DNA of 64,000 nt from positions 1 through 64,000 of the forward strand of contig JAGXRP010000035.1 in assembly GCA_018335795.1 (NCBI GenBank). Reading direction: 5' to 3'. The stretch comes from Desulfobulbaceae bacterium. Lineage in GTDB: Bacteria; Bacteroidota; Ignavibacteria; Kapaibacteriales; UBA2268. Below, in pieces: positions 16,963-26,376 of this stretch (position 1 is the first letter of the stretch; the number at the start of each line of letters is the position of its first letter). The notes under the pieces were generated by a model. It was not told where the DNA came from. It saw only the letters and a program-made list of their open reading frames with translations, and did not search any database. The translations under genes and the position numbers were made by a program.

Positions 16963-19035
16963 TTAATCTTCAATTGGAGTTTCGATAATTATTTGCACAG
17001 TACGGCAGTAAAATCTACCTTCAGGTGTGTTGTTGTTATAAAGCAACATATCTTCGCCTATACCTTCGACGATTGCATTTTTGAGTTTCAAACGGTCAGC
17101 AACAGACTTCGCTCTACGTTGCGATAATCGCTTATTAACATCGTCGTCACCCATTGAGTCTGTATATCCACGAACATATATTTGAGATCTTTCATTTGAA
17201 CGGTCTTTGATGAAATCTACTACTTTTCTGTGTTCGGAGTGCAAGTCGTGCTTCCCGAAATCAAACAAAATCAAACTATAATACTCGAATTCCTTGTCCT
17301 TTATCCGCTCGAGTCGCTTACGGTCAATAGTCAATTGTTCGATTGGCAATCTATTTTTGGGTGATTCTAAAGTCTGACCCAAACTATCTGTAACTTGAAT
17401 TGAATAGAAAATATTTCCGGCAGTACGCGGATAATGCGGAGTTTTGTCATTTAATTCCCAATCGAGTTCCTTTTTGGGATTGCCGGAACCTTTGAAATTA
17501 ACCAATTCTACACCGTCAAAGCTGGCTTTAACTTTCCAATCTTTGATTCCGACTGCCGATTTCGTTTCGGTAATAAACCTCAAATCATAATCACTTATGA
17601 TACGCAAAGTATCTATAGTTACAACAGGCTCTGTTATACGCCAATCATTTGATGAGATTTCAACGCGACGGTTTTCTTCCGAACCTCCCTGCTCGTCATC
17701 ACGGGTTGCTTTCGACGGTAAGTTACGAATATCAATGGGCATTCGAGTACCTTCGATTTCCCATACATCGCGTAAATAATCACGCACTGACACAGCTCTG
17801 TCTCTTGACAAATCCTTGTTGTTGCGTTCCTCGCCTATGTTTGAATTACAGCCCGTGATTTTAATTGTCGCCTCCGGATAATCCCTCAGCCTTCGGCCTA
17901 TAATATTCAAAACATGATAATAAGTTTCGAGTGCATCTAAATTTTGCAGATTGCTATTTGAATATGCTTCCGTTTGGTTTCGCTTCAGCTTTCGATATCT
18001 CGTTGGGATGTCGGATGATAATGAATCAAAGAAAACATAAGTCAGCAAGGGACGTAAATTGAGCGATACAAAATCTTCAATCTTTATGTTAAAATTTTTA
18101 TCAACATTGCCAAGCGAATCTACCTTTGCAATTAGTATTGACGCATCCAATGCCGGAGGAGCTATTGGTAATGCCGGTTCCGGAAATGGTGGAGATGGTG
18201 GTGGCGGTGGCGGCGGCGGTGGTGGTGGCGGTTCTTTATATTTAACAGACACTCCACCGTTAATCGAATGAGCATTCCAACTAACGCCCTTTACCACAGG
18301 AGTTGCATTAAATGTAAAGAACAATTCGGGCGATAGAATCAAGGATTTATCTTTATTCATAGGGAAATGATATCCTGCGCCTATTTTAATACCAAATTGT
18401 AGGTCAGTTACATCAGGAATATCTCCAAAAGATAAATTTCGTTCGCGTGTACCATCATTATAAGTGCCTCTATCCGATGGCGAGATAATTTTCTCGGTTT
18501 GGATATAGTGGGCATTTGCTAAATATCCGATTCGGAAACCTGCGTATGCAATCAAATCAGGCATGAAATAATAGCCTGCCATTGGTTCAATGCCGATTGT
18601 GCCATAGTTTGCTTTTATGCTATGTTCGAAAATTCCGATTTGAGAAATTCCATCAACTATAATTGTTCTTGGCTCTTCTTCGGATAAGGTTCCGTCATAG
18701 CTCGAATAGCCCAATCTCAAGGTAAGATGCAATTTCTCATCCCAGGGATACTCGAAAAGTCCACCGAATTCGAATCCTGTGCCTGTTCCGAAGCTATAGT
18801 TTGGGCAACATCCGGCAACATTCGGTAGCTTAGAAAAATTTGCGGTGTGGAGATTATACGAGAAATGACCGTAAAGCCCAAAACGAGGCTTAAGCTCGTA
18901 GTTAACGCTGTCCATAGCCAAATCTGAGATTGCTTCGCCATTATCGGCAAGGCTACTCGAAGTGAACAACAAGAGTAATATTAGTGTAAGGCTTATTTGC
19001 TTTAACATGTATAAAATTTTATTTTCCCTCTTCAT
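16963..19035 (-). CDS. Large outer-membrane protein with N-terminal barrel, poly-proline linker and two OmpA-like domains
   Basis: This ~690-residue protein has a signal peptide (LKQISLTLILLLLFTSSSLA) and an N-terminal beta region like an OmpA-type barrel (about 35-265, HFSYNLHTANFSKLPNV). A proline run of 12 (about 270-285) follows, then a first OmpA-like periplasmic domain (about 330-465, with NKDLSRDRAVSVRDYL and EENRRVEI). The middle is Ig-like (about 470-575), and a second OmpA-like domain ends the protein (about 590-690, VRGYTDSMGDDDVNKRLSQRRA). OmpA-like domains bind peptidoglycan, so this is likely an envelope tether. Starts at 19035 (MKREN) or 19008 (MLKQ) are both possible. Confidence 0.85.
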   Translation of the reverse strand: MKRENKILYMLKQISLTLILLLLFTSSSLADNGEAISDLAMDSVNYELKPRFGLYGHFSYNLHTANFSKLPNVAGCCPNYSFGTGTGFEFGGLFEYPWDEKLHLTLRLGYSSYDGTLSEEEPRTIIVDGISQIGIFEHSIKANYGTIGIEPMAGYYFMPDLIAYAGFRIGYLANAHYIQTEKIISPSDRGTYNDGTRERNLSFGDIPDVTDLQFGIKIGAGYHFPMNKDKSLILSPELFFTFNATPVVKGVSWNAHSINGGVSVKYKEPPPPPPPPPPPPSPPFPEPALPIAPPALDASILIAKVDSLGNVDKNFNIKIEDFVSLNLRPLLTYVFFDSLSSDIPTRYRKLKRNQTEAYSNSNLQNLDALETYYHVLNIIGRRLRDYPEATIKITGCNSNIGEERNNKDLSRDRAVSVRDYLRDVWEIEGTRMPIDIRNLPSKATRDDEQGGSEENRRVEISSNDWRITEPVVTIDTLRIISDYDLRFITETKSAVGIKDWKVKASFDGVELVNFKGSGNPKKELDWELNDKTPHYPRTAGNIFYSIQVTDSLGQTLESPKNRLPIEQLTIDRKRLERIKDKEFEYYSLILFDFGKHDLHSEHRKVVDFIKDRSNERSQIYVRGYTDSMGDDDVNKRLSQRRAKSVADRLKLKNAIVEGIGEDMLLYNNNTPEGRFYCRTVQIIIETPIED
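18188..18236 (-). repeat. GGT/GGC trinucleotide microsatellite encoding the proline linker
   Basis: A near-perfect run of ggt/ggc triplets on the plus strand (CCN proline codons on the coding strand) encodes 12 consecutive prolines followed by SPPFPEP. Synonymous variation (ggt versus ggc) limits slippage, but triplet gain or loss would leave the frame open and only change linker length. Confidence 0.8.
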
Positions 19036-19069
19036 TCTGCAAAATATCAATTTTGATTACTAAATCATG

Positions 19070-19077
19070 CAAATATA
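19070..19077 (-). promoter_or_regulatory. Possible -7 element of the tandem-OmpA gene
   Basis: The minus strand reads TATATTTG, a match to TAnnTTTG, 35 bases before ATG 19035 and 62 before ATG 19008. No clear -33 TTTG at 19-23 bases was found. Confidence 0.3.
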
Positions 19078-19175
19078 ATCAATAATAATTTTTGAATTGC
19101 ATAATCTTGTCTTGATTTTTTTCATAATTTTAAAAATATGTAAAATTGAAAAACAAAATTTTATTCAGGTGAGAA

Positions 19176-20417
19176 ATGAAAAAGTATTTTTTAATCGTTT
19201 TCGTAGTGTTAATAAGCTCTCAAGCCGCTTTCAATCAGCAACCAAGAATTGACAAAGGAATGATGATTGAACCAAAAAATGAAAGTTGGGACAGCATAAA
19301 AGTCCATATTGAAAAATTCGAGAAAAAAGAAAAGCCCAAAAAGAATCGCTTCATACTCGATTTTTCCAATATCAAAATCCCCACTACACTTGACGGATTC
19401 AAAACAGTATGGCATAATGGCCCTGTCAAGCAGGCATCTACCGGTACTTGCTGGTGTTTTGCAGCTACGTCTTTTTTAGAATCTGAACTGAAACGAATTC
19501 ATAATAAGGAAATCAAACTATCGGAAATGCACACAGTTTGGTATCAGTATGTTGAAAAGGCTCGTCGATTCATTGCCGAACGCGGTGATTCGGAATTTGG
19601 CGAAGGTTCGCAAACAAATGCCGTAATGGCAATGTGGAAAGAATACGGATGTGTACCAAACGATGTATATAACGGAATGGTGCAAGGACAAGAATATCAC
19701 AACCACAGCAAAATGTTTACCGAAATGAAATCCTATCTCGAATTTTGCAAGACTAATAACATTTGGAACGAACAACAAGTTCTGGACAATATCAAATCCA
19801 TTTTGAATAAATATATGGGCGAGCCGCCTACTGAATTTACTTGGAACCAGAAAAAATATACTCCAAAGACATTCCGAGACGAAGTTGTGAAGCTGAATCC
19901 TGACGACTATGTTGATATGATGTCGCTATATGAACAAGGTTTCGGCAAAAAGACCATTTACGATGTGCCCGACAATTGGTGGAAATCACATGATTACTAC
20001 AATATCCCAATCAGTGATTTCATAACCGGTCTGAAAAGTGCCATACGCAATGGCTTTTCAATGACATTGAGTGGCGATGTTTCAGAAGCCGGAATGTATT
20101 CTTATGCCGATGCTGCTGTGGTACCAAGTTTTGATATACCTTCAGCCTATATAGATGATTACGCCCGCCAATTTCGATTTAGCAATGGGAGTACAGGCGA
20201 TGACCATGCTATACATCTTGTAGGATGGCATGAAAACGAGAGCGGAACTTGGTTTTTAATCAAAGATTCGGGCAGTGGCGCCTACAACGGCAAATTCAAA
20301 GGATATTATTTATTCCACGAAGATTTTGTAAAGCTCAAAATGACCTGTTTCCTTGTTCACAAAGATTCCATCAAAGACTTGATGAATAATTTTGGTAAAC
20401 AGAACCGTTTTGAATAG
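19176..20417 (+). CDS. Exported C1-family cysteine peptidase (aminopeptidase C/bleomycin hydrolase-like), atypical Asn site
   Basis: This 413-residue protein has a signal peptide (MKKYFLIVFVVLISSQAAF). The papain-fold catalytic motif KQASTGTCWCFAATSFLE carries Gln86 and Cys92, followed by FGEGSQTNAVMAMW, and the His motif GDDHAIHLVGW has His344. At the third position the usual NSWG is IKDSGSG, so the expected Asn is Asp364. The fold and length fit C1B aminopeptidase C relatives, here secreted. The Asp may still orient His, so activity cannot be ruled out. An AGGTGA ribosome site precedes the start. It is monocistronic and convergent with the OPT transporter. Confidence 0.82.
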   Translation: MKKYFLIVFVVLISSQAAFNQQPRIDKGMMIEPKNESWDSIKVHIEKFEKKEKPKKNRFILDFSNIKIPTTLDGFKTVWHNGPVKQASTGTCWCFAATSFLESELKRIHNKEIKLSEMHTVWYQYVEKARRFIAERGDSEFGEGSQTNAVMAMWKEYGCVPNDVYNGMVQGQEYHNHSKMFTEMKSYLEFCKTNNIWNEQQVLDNIKSILNKYMGEPPTEFTWNQKKYTPKTFRDEVVKLNPDDYVDMMSLYEQGFGKKTIYDVPDNWWKSHDYYNIPISDFITGLKSAIRNGFSMTLSGDVSEAGMYSYADAAVVPSFDIPSAYIDDYARQFRFSNGSTGDDHAIHLVGWHENESGTWFLIKDSGSGAYNGKFKGYYLFHEDFVKLKMTCFLVHKDSIKDLMNNFGKQNRFE

Positions 20418-20609
20418 CAGACATTGCAAGAGGTGAATATTTAATGTACAATTTTCAATATTCCCAATTCGACCTCTACGAAGTCGCATCAAATTAAACA
20501 TCAATATTTACAGTCGTGTCTTTGAAACTAAGAGGGAAATAATATTAATTATCCCTCTTAAAAAGTCGCTTTATTAGGTCAGCCCTTTAGAGTGAAGCAA
20601 TAATTCCAA

Positions 20610-20643
20610 TAAAAAAGCTGCCTCTTGTGAGACAGCTTTTTTT
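20610..20643. terminator. Bidirectional terminator between the C1 peptidase and OPT genes
   Basis: aaaaaagctg and cagctttttt form a 10-bp stem with flanking A- and T-runs, suited to both converging genes. A second, AT-looped inverted repeat, taagaggga/tccctctta (20529-20560), lies between this and the peptidase gene. It lacks a following T-run. Confidence 0.8.
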
Positions 20644-20667
20644 CATTAGCGGTAGTGCTACCGAATA

Positions 20668-22695
20668 TTAGTCGTTATCCGGTTTTGCGCGCATCGTCTC
20701 CCATACGAAATATATCACTAATAAGATGAACATTACCAATCCGAGAATTTCGGAGCCAATAGCACCTTCCGACCAAAGATTAGAGTTAAGACTGAGATTA
20801 ATCCAACCTACGTTGTTCATGAATAATATCAAAGCTCCTAATACACCGAATAGTGCCGCACCCGCTATAAAGCCCGATGCAATCAATGTGCCGCGTTGGC
20901 TACGTGCATTTGCAAGTTTTGCGTCTTTGCTGCTCTTGCCGATATAATGTGCCAATAAACCGCCGACAATCAAAGGCGTGTTCAAATCCAATGGGATAAA
21001 CATACCTAATGCAAAAGCGAGAGGTGAAATTTTCAGCCAATTCACAAGAATAGCAATTATTGCACCGACAGCAAAAAGCATCCAATGAATTTCGGCACCC
21101 TGCAACATCAATGGCTCAATCACGGCTGCCATAGCATTTGCTTGTGGAGCAACCAATGGGTCAGTAAAAACGTCTGTTTTTACAAATCCGTATGCTTGGC
21201 TTAATATATAAATGACCACGCCAACAGTAGCCGCAGAAACGAGTGTGCCCAAGAATTTCCATGATTCTTGTTTAACAGGTGTAGAACCAAGCCAGTAACC
21301 GATTTTCAAGTCTGTGATAAAACCACCAGCCATCGAAAGTGCAGTACACACGATACCACCGATTATTAGGGCACTAACCATACCTTGAGGTCCTTGCAAA
21401 CCTGCTTGAGCCAACACAATCGAAGACACAATCAATGTCATTAAAGTCATTCCCGATACAGGATTTGTCCCGACAATTGCTATTGCATTAGCTGCAACTG
21501 TTGTGAATAAAAATGCGATAATTACTAATGTTGCCAATGCTATCAATGCTTGGGTCATAGTAATCGAAGTGCCTAACATCAAGAAAATGAAAATTGCAAT
21601 AATTGTAAATAATGATAAAAATATTACAAAGGTCATTTTAATATCTTTTTGTGTTCTGATTGCAGCGGGTTCTTTGCCTTCTTTACCACCTATAAGTCCA
21701 ACTACGGCTAATTTGAAGGCGCTTCCGATTACACCCGATGATTTGATTATACCTATGACACCTGCCATTGCGATGGCACCGATACCGATTGGACGAACAT
21801 AAGTTCTGAATATATCTTCCGGTGACATTGCAGCGAAAAATCCAACACCTTCAGGACCGGCTATAATATTGCCGATTGCATTCAAAAGTGGAATGAAGAC
21901 TAACCAAGACAGTAATGAGCCTACAACGATAATAGTCGCAAATTTAAGCCCTACGAGATACCCAAAGCTGAAAATTAGTGCCGAAACATTGAGTTTCATC
22001 ACGATTTTTGATTTTTCTGCTAAAGTCACACCAATCGGTAAGATTTTAGATGTCACAACTTCTGACCATAGCTTGACGGAATGGAACATGAAATCAAAAA
22101 TACCACCAATCAGACCGCTGACGATTAGGATACCGGCTTGCTTGCCACCTGATTCACCCGTCATAAGGATTTCGGTTGTAGCTTTTGCTTCAGGAAATGG
22201 AAATTTGCCGTGCATGTCTTTGACAAAGTACTTTCTGAACGGAATTAAGAATAAGATTCCGAGGAAGCCGCCAAACAGCGACGAGAAAAATATTTGGAAG
22301 AAATTCACTTCGATTTCGGGATATTTATATTGCAAAATATACAATGCAGGTATGGTGAAGATAGCGCCCGCCACTATCACACCGGAACTAGCACCGATTG
22401 ATTGAATGATAACGTTTTGCCCCAAAGCACTTTTCTTTTTGAAAAAAGATGATGCTCCTACGGCAATAATCGAGATTGGAATTGCGGCTTCGAAAACTTG
22501 TCCGATTTTCAAGCCTGAAAATGCAGCAGCAGCAGAAAAGATGATAGCCATTAACAACCCCATACCGACAGAATATGCTGTGACTTCAGGGAAAACTTGT
22601 CCCGCTGGCATTACTGGTTTATACTCTTCGCCTGGGTTCAGCTCTCGGTAAGCGTTTTCAGGTAGTTCGCTTTTACCGGTGTTAACATGTTCCAT
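20668..22695 (-). CDS. OPT-family oligopeptide/metal-chelate transporter
   Basis: This 675-residue polytopic protein has about 14-16 membrane segments. It carries the OPT-family N-terminal motif ELTPRAVI-like region (here AGQVFPEVTAYSVGMGLLMA) and the typical FPFPEAKATTEILMTGE and GLKIGQVFEAAIP motifs. Bacterial OPT proteins import oligopeptides or metal-siderophore-like chelates by proton symport. AAGGAG lies four bases before the ATG. It is a single gene; the MFS transporter upstream has its own start and a 130-base gap. Confidence 0.9.
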   Translation of the reverse strand: MEHVNTGKSELPENAYRELNPGEEYKPVMPAGQVFPEVTAYSVGMGLLMAIIFSAAAAFSGLKIGQVFEAAIPISIIAVGASSFFKKKSALGQNVIIQSIGASSGVIVAGAIFTIPALYILQYKYPEIEVNFFQIFFSSLFGGFLGILFLIPFRKYFVKDMHGKFPFPEAKATTEILMTGESGGKQAGILIVSGLIGGIFDFMFHSVKLWSEVVTSKILPIGVTLAEKSKIVMKLNVSALIFSFGYLVGLKFATIIVVGSLLSWLVFIPLLNAIGNIIAGPEGVGFFAAMSPEDIFRTYVRPIGIGAIAMAGVIGIIKSSGVIGSAFKLAVVGLIGGKEGKEPAAIRTQKDIKMTFVIFLSLFTIIAIFIFLMLGTSITMTQALIALATLVIIAFLFTTVAANAIAIVGTNPVSGMTLMTLIVSSIVLAQAGLQGPQGMVSALIIGGIVCTALSMAGGFITDLKIGYWLGSTPVKQESWKFLGTLVSAATVGVVIYILSQAYGFVKTDVFTDPLVAPQANAMAAVIEPLMLQGAEIHWMLFAVGAIIAILVNWLKISPLAFALGMFIPLDLNTPLIVGGLLAHYIGKSSKDAKLANARSQRGTLIASGFIAGAALFGVLGALILFMNNVGWINLSLNSNLWSEGAIGSEILGLVMFILLVIYFVWETMRAKPDND

Positions 22696-22828
22696 AAAAC
22701 TCCTTCATTTCTAACAAAAAAATAATTTTTCAATATTGTTCATTATAAAGATATTAAATTAACTACATTGGAGTTATTAAACAAATGATTTAAAGAAGAA
22801 AGTGAGGAATTTTATGACTTGAATCAGT

Positions 22829-24244
22829 TTATTTTGGCTTTTGATTAAGATAAACTCTTGAATGTAAGTAAATTAGCAATGTGGAAAAAATTCCGATGCA
22901 TAAGAAAATATACCATATTCTATTTGGGGAATATAAGTCCCAGAGCATCGAAGTTGACTCTTGAATCGAAGTTTCGGTAAAATTGACCAAATTTTCCATA
23001 GCGTTGGAATGAGTGATGGTGGTCATATCAACTTGCTGAGACTCCAAATAGCGCATTGCAAGCGTACTTTTCTCACTATATTCGTTATATAGATAGCCAC
23101 CAAGTAATGAGCCCCCCGCAAGCCCGATTGCAAATGAAATGTTGAGATAGCCCAAATATATCGAGCGGCGAGATTTAGTGCCAAGCGATGCCATATATTC
23201 AAGGTATCGCGGATTTGTAATCATTTCGCCCAAAGTATAAACGAGCATCCCAAGAACTGCCATTGAACCAATTTGAGTGGCTCCCGATACAAATAACCCA
23301 ATGCTTGCAGTGCTAATACCAAACATAATTGCATATCGGAGTTTCACACCCGACATCAGCCACGAAACCGTTACAACTCCAAGCACTATAAAACTCGAAT
23401 TAAGCGTATAAAGCCATTTAAAATCAATCATTGTTCCGAGCGATGTCTTCATTAACATATAATCAGGCAAATTTAATGCTTTTGCCACTTGCGAAGTATC
23501 AACCCAATCATATATAAAATTCGGTAGTGTTTCGTAGAATTGCATATATATTATTGCAAATCCACCCATAATAATCACAAAACTCAAAATCTGTGGTCGT
23601 AGTACACCAATTAAAATTTCCTTAACTGTTATTGAAGGCTCGTTTTTAATATCTTCATTTTCATCTTTTATGAAAAAAATTAATGGAAAAATAATTAATA
23701 ACATTGAACCTGTGGCGATAAAGAAAACTTGCCATGAAATTGCTTCTAAATAATTTGATAGGGCAGGAGCAAAGAAAAATGCAACATTTATTAGCATAAT
23801 ATTTAATCCCCAGCCTATCGATGTGAATTTATCACGCATCGAATTGGAAATTAAGCCTTGCAAAGCCGGTTTGAAACTACCCAACCCGATTCCTACAAAA
23901 ACAGCGGCAGTCATAACTCCGGCAAATTCGCGTTGAAAAGCAAATAAATAAAATCCAATTATTGCAAAAAATATTGAAATAAAAATCATGTTTTTTCTGC
24001 CAAATTTATCTGCCAAACCACCTGTCAGTACAGGAATTAAATTTTGCACTAAAGCCCATACGAAAAAAATCATACCTTTCGTAGTATGCTCCCAATGTAA
24101 TCCGCCTGTAATATCTTTTTGAGAAATATATATAGCCATTTGCAGAACTAATGACGAATAAGCAAGTCGCTCAATCATTTGAATTAGATTAAGCAACCAA
24201 AATTCTTTGCTAAAACTGCTAATTTGAGTGAAAATATTTTGCAT
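22829..24244 (-). CDS. Major facilitator superfamily transporter, POT/peptide-like
   Basis: This ~471-residue protein has 12 predicted membrane helices. The loop 2-3 signature GGLADKFGRKNMIF is MFS motif A, and the early helix EFWLLNLIQMIERLAYSSLVLQM resembles the ERFSYY region of proton-dependent oligopeptide transporters. It probably takes up or exports small peptides or related compounds. ATG 24244 is used; an in-frame TTG at 24250 would add only two residues. It lies 10 bases after the DUF1460 gene and in the same operon. Confidence 0.8.
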   Translation of the reverse strand: MQNIFTQISSFSKEFWLLNLIQMIERLAYSSLVLQMAIYISQKDITGGLHWEHTTKGMIFFVWALVQNLIPVLTGGLADKFGRKNMIFISIFFAIIGFYLFAFQREFAGVMTAAVFVGIGLGSFKPALQGLISNSMRDKFTSIGWGLNIMLINVAFFFAPALSNYLEAISWQVFFIATGSMLLIIFPLIFFIKDENEDIKNEPSITVKEILIGVLRPQILSFVIIMGGFAIIYMQFYETLPNFIYDWVDTSQVAKALNLPDYMLMKTSLGTMIDFKWLYTLNSSFIVLGVVTVSWLMSGVKLRYAIMFGISTASIGLFVSGATQIGSMAVLGMLVYTLGEMITNPRYLEYMASLGTKSRRSIYLGYLNISFAIGLAGGSLLGGYLYNEYSEKSTLAMRYLESQQVDMTTITHSNAMENLVNFTETSIQESTSMLWDLYSPNRIWYIFLCIGIFSTLLIYLHSRVYLNQKPK

Positions 24245-24254
24245 TGGCAATTAT

Positions 24255-25139
24255 TTATTTAATTTCCAAAGGTCTAATTACTGATATTCCTGTAGCACTT
24301 TTGCTCTTTTTAAGATACTCGGAAATAGGCTCGTCAATAATTACTTTTTTCTGATTTGTAGAAGCATGGAATAAATGTACGTCACCATTTTCCGATTTGC
24401 TGATAATCCCGGTATGTGAATAATCCAAGCCTTTAATCGAAGTAACAATAGCGATAATATCTGCATTTTGTAATTCATTTTCAATTGATTTTACTTCATC
24501 TTTTGGAATAAAATAATGTTTGCGAGAGTTAATTTCATCTTCGAATTTCTTAATTATTTTAACTAATTTAGGATTATCTTTCAATGCTGCATATTTATCG
24601 GGATTTGAAGACATAAACCCGACTTTCGGTTCAAACTTTATACCTCCCAAAGACTTGGTTATATCCTTGACAACATTTTTTTGCACATTATCATATATCC
24701 AATCCGAAGTATAGTGCAATCTTGATTCATAGCCATCGAGAACGCCACCACGATAACGAACATATGTAACTTCGTTTACAAGGCTACTGATATCAAAATC
24801 CCCTTTTTTGAATGAACGTGCCATACAAAGCACAAGCTCATAAAATGTAATACAGTCAAGCCCTTCGAAATTGATTCTGCACATTTCTCCTCCGCTGCCT
24901 TCGAGTGTATTCCCAACGTATGGAGTGCCGATAAATTTATTTGCTATTTTGAACATCAATTCATTGAGTGGTAAATTGGTTTGTTTTTCAAATTCACCGG
25001 CTAAATTCCAGAGTTTTTCAACGCCTATAACAGAGTAATCATGATTAGCAAGCAAGGGCAAGTGATTGCCTACAAACAGTAACGTAGTCGCTCCCAATAA
25101 TGATTTGACAAAATCTCTTCTTGTATTAATGTTATTCAT
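24255..25139 (-). CDS. DUF1460 N-acetylmuramoyl-L-alanine amidase-like protein, exported
   Basis: This 294-residue protein begins NTRRDFVKSLLGATTLLFVG, with a twin-arginine-like signal. The DUF1460 fold (NlpC/P60-like) shows GTPYVGNTLEGSG, the catalytic Cys in FEGLDCITFYELVL (about residue 95), VRYRGG...SRLHYTSDWI and the likely His in YSHTGIISK. Members cleave peptidoglycan amide bonds or N-acyl groups in the periplasm. It overlaps the RNase HI gene by 8 bases and precedes an MFS peptide-type transporter, which would suit cell-wall fragment recycling (inference). Confidence 0.85.
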   Translation of the reverse strand: MNNINTRRDFVKSLLGATTLLFVGNHLPLLANHDYSVIGVEKLWNLAGEFEKQTNLPLNELMFKIANKFIGTPYVGNTLEGSGGEMCRINFEGLDCITFYELVLCMARSFKKGDFDISSLVNEVTYVRYRGGVLDGYESRLHYTSDWIYDNVQKNVVKDITKSLGGIKFEPKVGFMSSNPDKYAALKDNPKLVKIIKKFEDEINSRKHYFIPKDEVKSIENELQNADIIAIVTSIKGLDYSHTGIISKSENGDVHLFHASTNQKKVIIDEPISEYLKKSKSATGISVIRPLEIK

Positions 25140-25770
25140 TTATAATCAATTTTAATTGTTCATTCAATTTTTTAGCTTCCTTCCTGTCTAAAATAAGCTC
25201 AATATCGCTTTTTTTAATGACGAATTTGTCATCGGAATATAAAACTTTTATTTCATCTTTTGCTTTAGGAATCGCTTTCTTTACCACAGATGGAGGTGCG
25301 ATGCCCTCATAAACGTAATCCGGTGGCAAATTGGGCATTGAAGCCTCAGCTTTGCAAAGTTCGTCGCATCTCTCGTTTTCGGCTTGCCCAGCGTGACCTT
25401 TGACCCATTCAAACTTTACGTTTCGCCCTTTGACAGCTTCGAGCAACTCTTTCCACAAGTCTTGATTGAGCACTTCCTTGTTGTCACTTTTCCGCCAACC
25501 CTTTTTAATCCATGCCTGAAGCCACTTCTTGTTGATTGCGTCGCAAATTAGCTTGGAATCAGTATGTATCGTTATGTAATACTTTGAGTCATTCTTCACC
25601 GCTTTCAGTGCTTCAATAGCTGCCTTAAGCTCCATCCGGTTGTTGGTCGTAAGCCGAAAGCCTCCACTGAGTTCTTTGCGGCGCTTATTGTGAATCAAAA
25701 TTGCGGCATATCCACCCGGACCCGGATTGCCCAAACTCGACCCATCAGTATATATTATTATATTTTCCAT
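25132..25770 (-). CDS. rnhA: Ribonuclease HI with C-terminal extension
   Basis: This 212-residue protein has the RNase HI catalytic core at residues 1-150: YTDGSSLGNPGPGG (first Asp), NNRMELKAAIEAL (Glu), TDSKLICDAI (Asp) and VKGHAGQAENERCDELC (His and last Asp). It degrades RNA in RNA-DNA hybrids. About 60 extra residues after the core (LPPDYVYEGIAPPS onward) form a lysine-rich tail of unknown role, longer than E. coli RNase HI. It heads an operon with the DUF1460 and MFS genes. Confidence 0.93.
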   Translation of the reverse strand: MENIIIYTDGSSLGNPGPGGYAAILIHNKRRKELSGGFRLTTNNRMELKAAIEALKAVKNDSKYYITIHTDSKLICDAINKKWLQAWIKKGWRKSDNKEVLNQDLWKELLEAVKGRNVKFEWVKGHAGQAENERCDELCKAEASMPNLPPDYVYEGIAPPSVVKKAIPKAKDEIKVLYSDDKFVIKKSDIELILDRKEAKKLNEQLKLIINE

Positions 25771-25887
25771 ATTTTCCTATGCGAACTTAAGAAATTTGTT
25801 TGTAATTTCGGCAATAAAGATTATATTAGTCTTGGGGGAATTTAATATTTTGAACATTCTTTTTTTAAATAGCATAAAGAGGAAAAT

Positions 25888-26319
25888 ATGGAAGTGATTG
25901 AAATTTATGGTTTCAAATTGAAAGAAAAGCAAAGAATCAAGTTGCCATTCTTTGAAACATCGGTTGCGGCTGGTGTACCGAATCCGATTGAAAGTGACAG
26001 TTGTGTCGAAATTGACCTCAACGAATATCTCGTTGACCATCCTGCATCTACTTTTTTCGCTAAAGTCCGTGGTTTGAACATGGTACAGCAAGGTATTCGT
26101 GATGGCGACATTTTAGTCGTGGATACATCAATCGAACCTGTGGACCAGAAAATTGTTCTTGTCACAATCAATGGTTCGTTGACAGTAAAGATTTTTCGCG
26201 AAATTGATGGCGAAATATTTCTCGAATCTCAAAATCGCCAGTTTTTGCCTTTAATGATGGAACCTTATATTGAGTTCAAAATCATTGGCGTTGTGACGAA
26301 AATCATACACTCTTTATAA
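25888..26319 (+). CDS. UmuD-like S24 peptidase-fold protein lacking the catalytic serine
   Basis: This 143-residue protein has the UmuD/LexA C-terminal fold. An AAGVPNP site at residues 27-33 resembles the Ala-Gly self-cleavage site. FFAKVRGLNMVQQGIRDGD aligns with the active-site loop, and VKIFREIDG carries the conserved Lys101. Asn64 occupies the position where the family has the nucleophilic Ser, so self-cleavage in cis should be impossible. A good AGAGG site precedes the ATG. It is followed 57 bases later by a second UmuD-like gene with an intact Ser-Lys pair. It may act as a non-cleaving partner in a heterodimer or as a regulator; no UmuC is nearby. Confidence 0.82.
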   Translation: MEVIEIYGFKLKEKQRIKLPFFETSVAAGVPNPIESDSCVEIDLNEYLVDHPASTFFAKVRGLNMVQQGIRDGDILVVDTSIEPVDQKIVLVTINGSLTVKIFREIDGEIFLESQNRQFLPLMMEPYIEFKIIGVVTKIIHSL

Positions 26320-26341
26320 GCAAAATATTTTTCAATTTTGA

Positions 26342-26360
26342 TACTTCGATTGCCGAAGTA
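26342..26360. promoter_or_regulatory. 19-bp palindrome before the second umuD-like gene, operator candidate
   Basis: Perfect 7-bp arms TACTTCG and CGAAGTA are separated by ATTGC, 17 bases before the ATG at 26377. There is no T-run, so a terminator is unlikely. The position suits a dimeric repressor such as a LexA-type protein; the owner is unknown. Confidence 0.4.
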
Positions 26361-26376
26361 ATTATGGTTTGTACGA

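Noticed and set aside
18059-18271. Plus-strand Gly-rich ORF
   Set aside because: It is the complement of the proline codon run in the OmpA-type gene.
20529-20560. Inverted repeat taagaggga/tccctctta after the C1 peptidase gene
   Set aside because: No T-run on either strand and an A/T loop; the real terminator is at 20610-20643.
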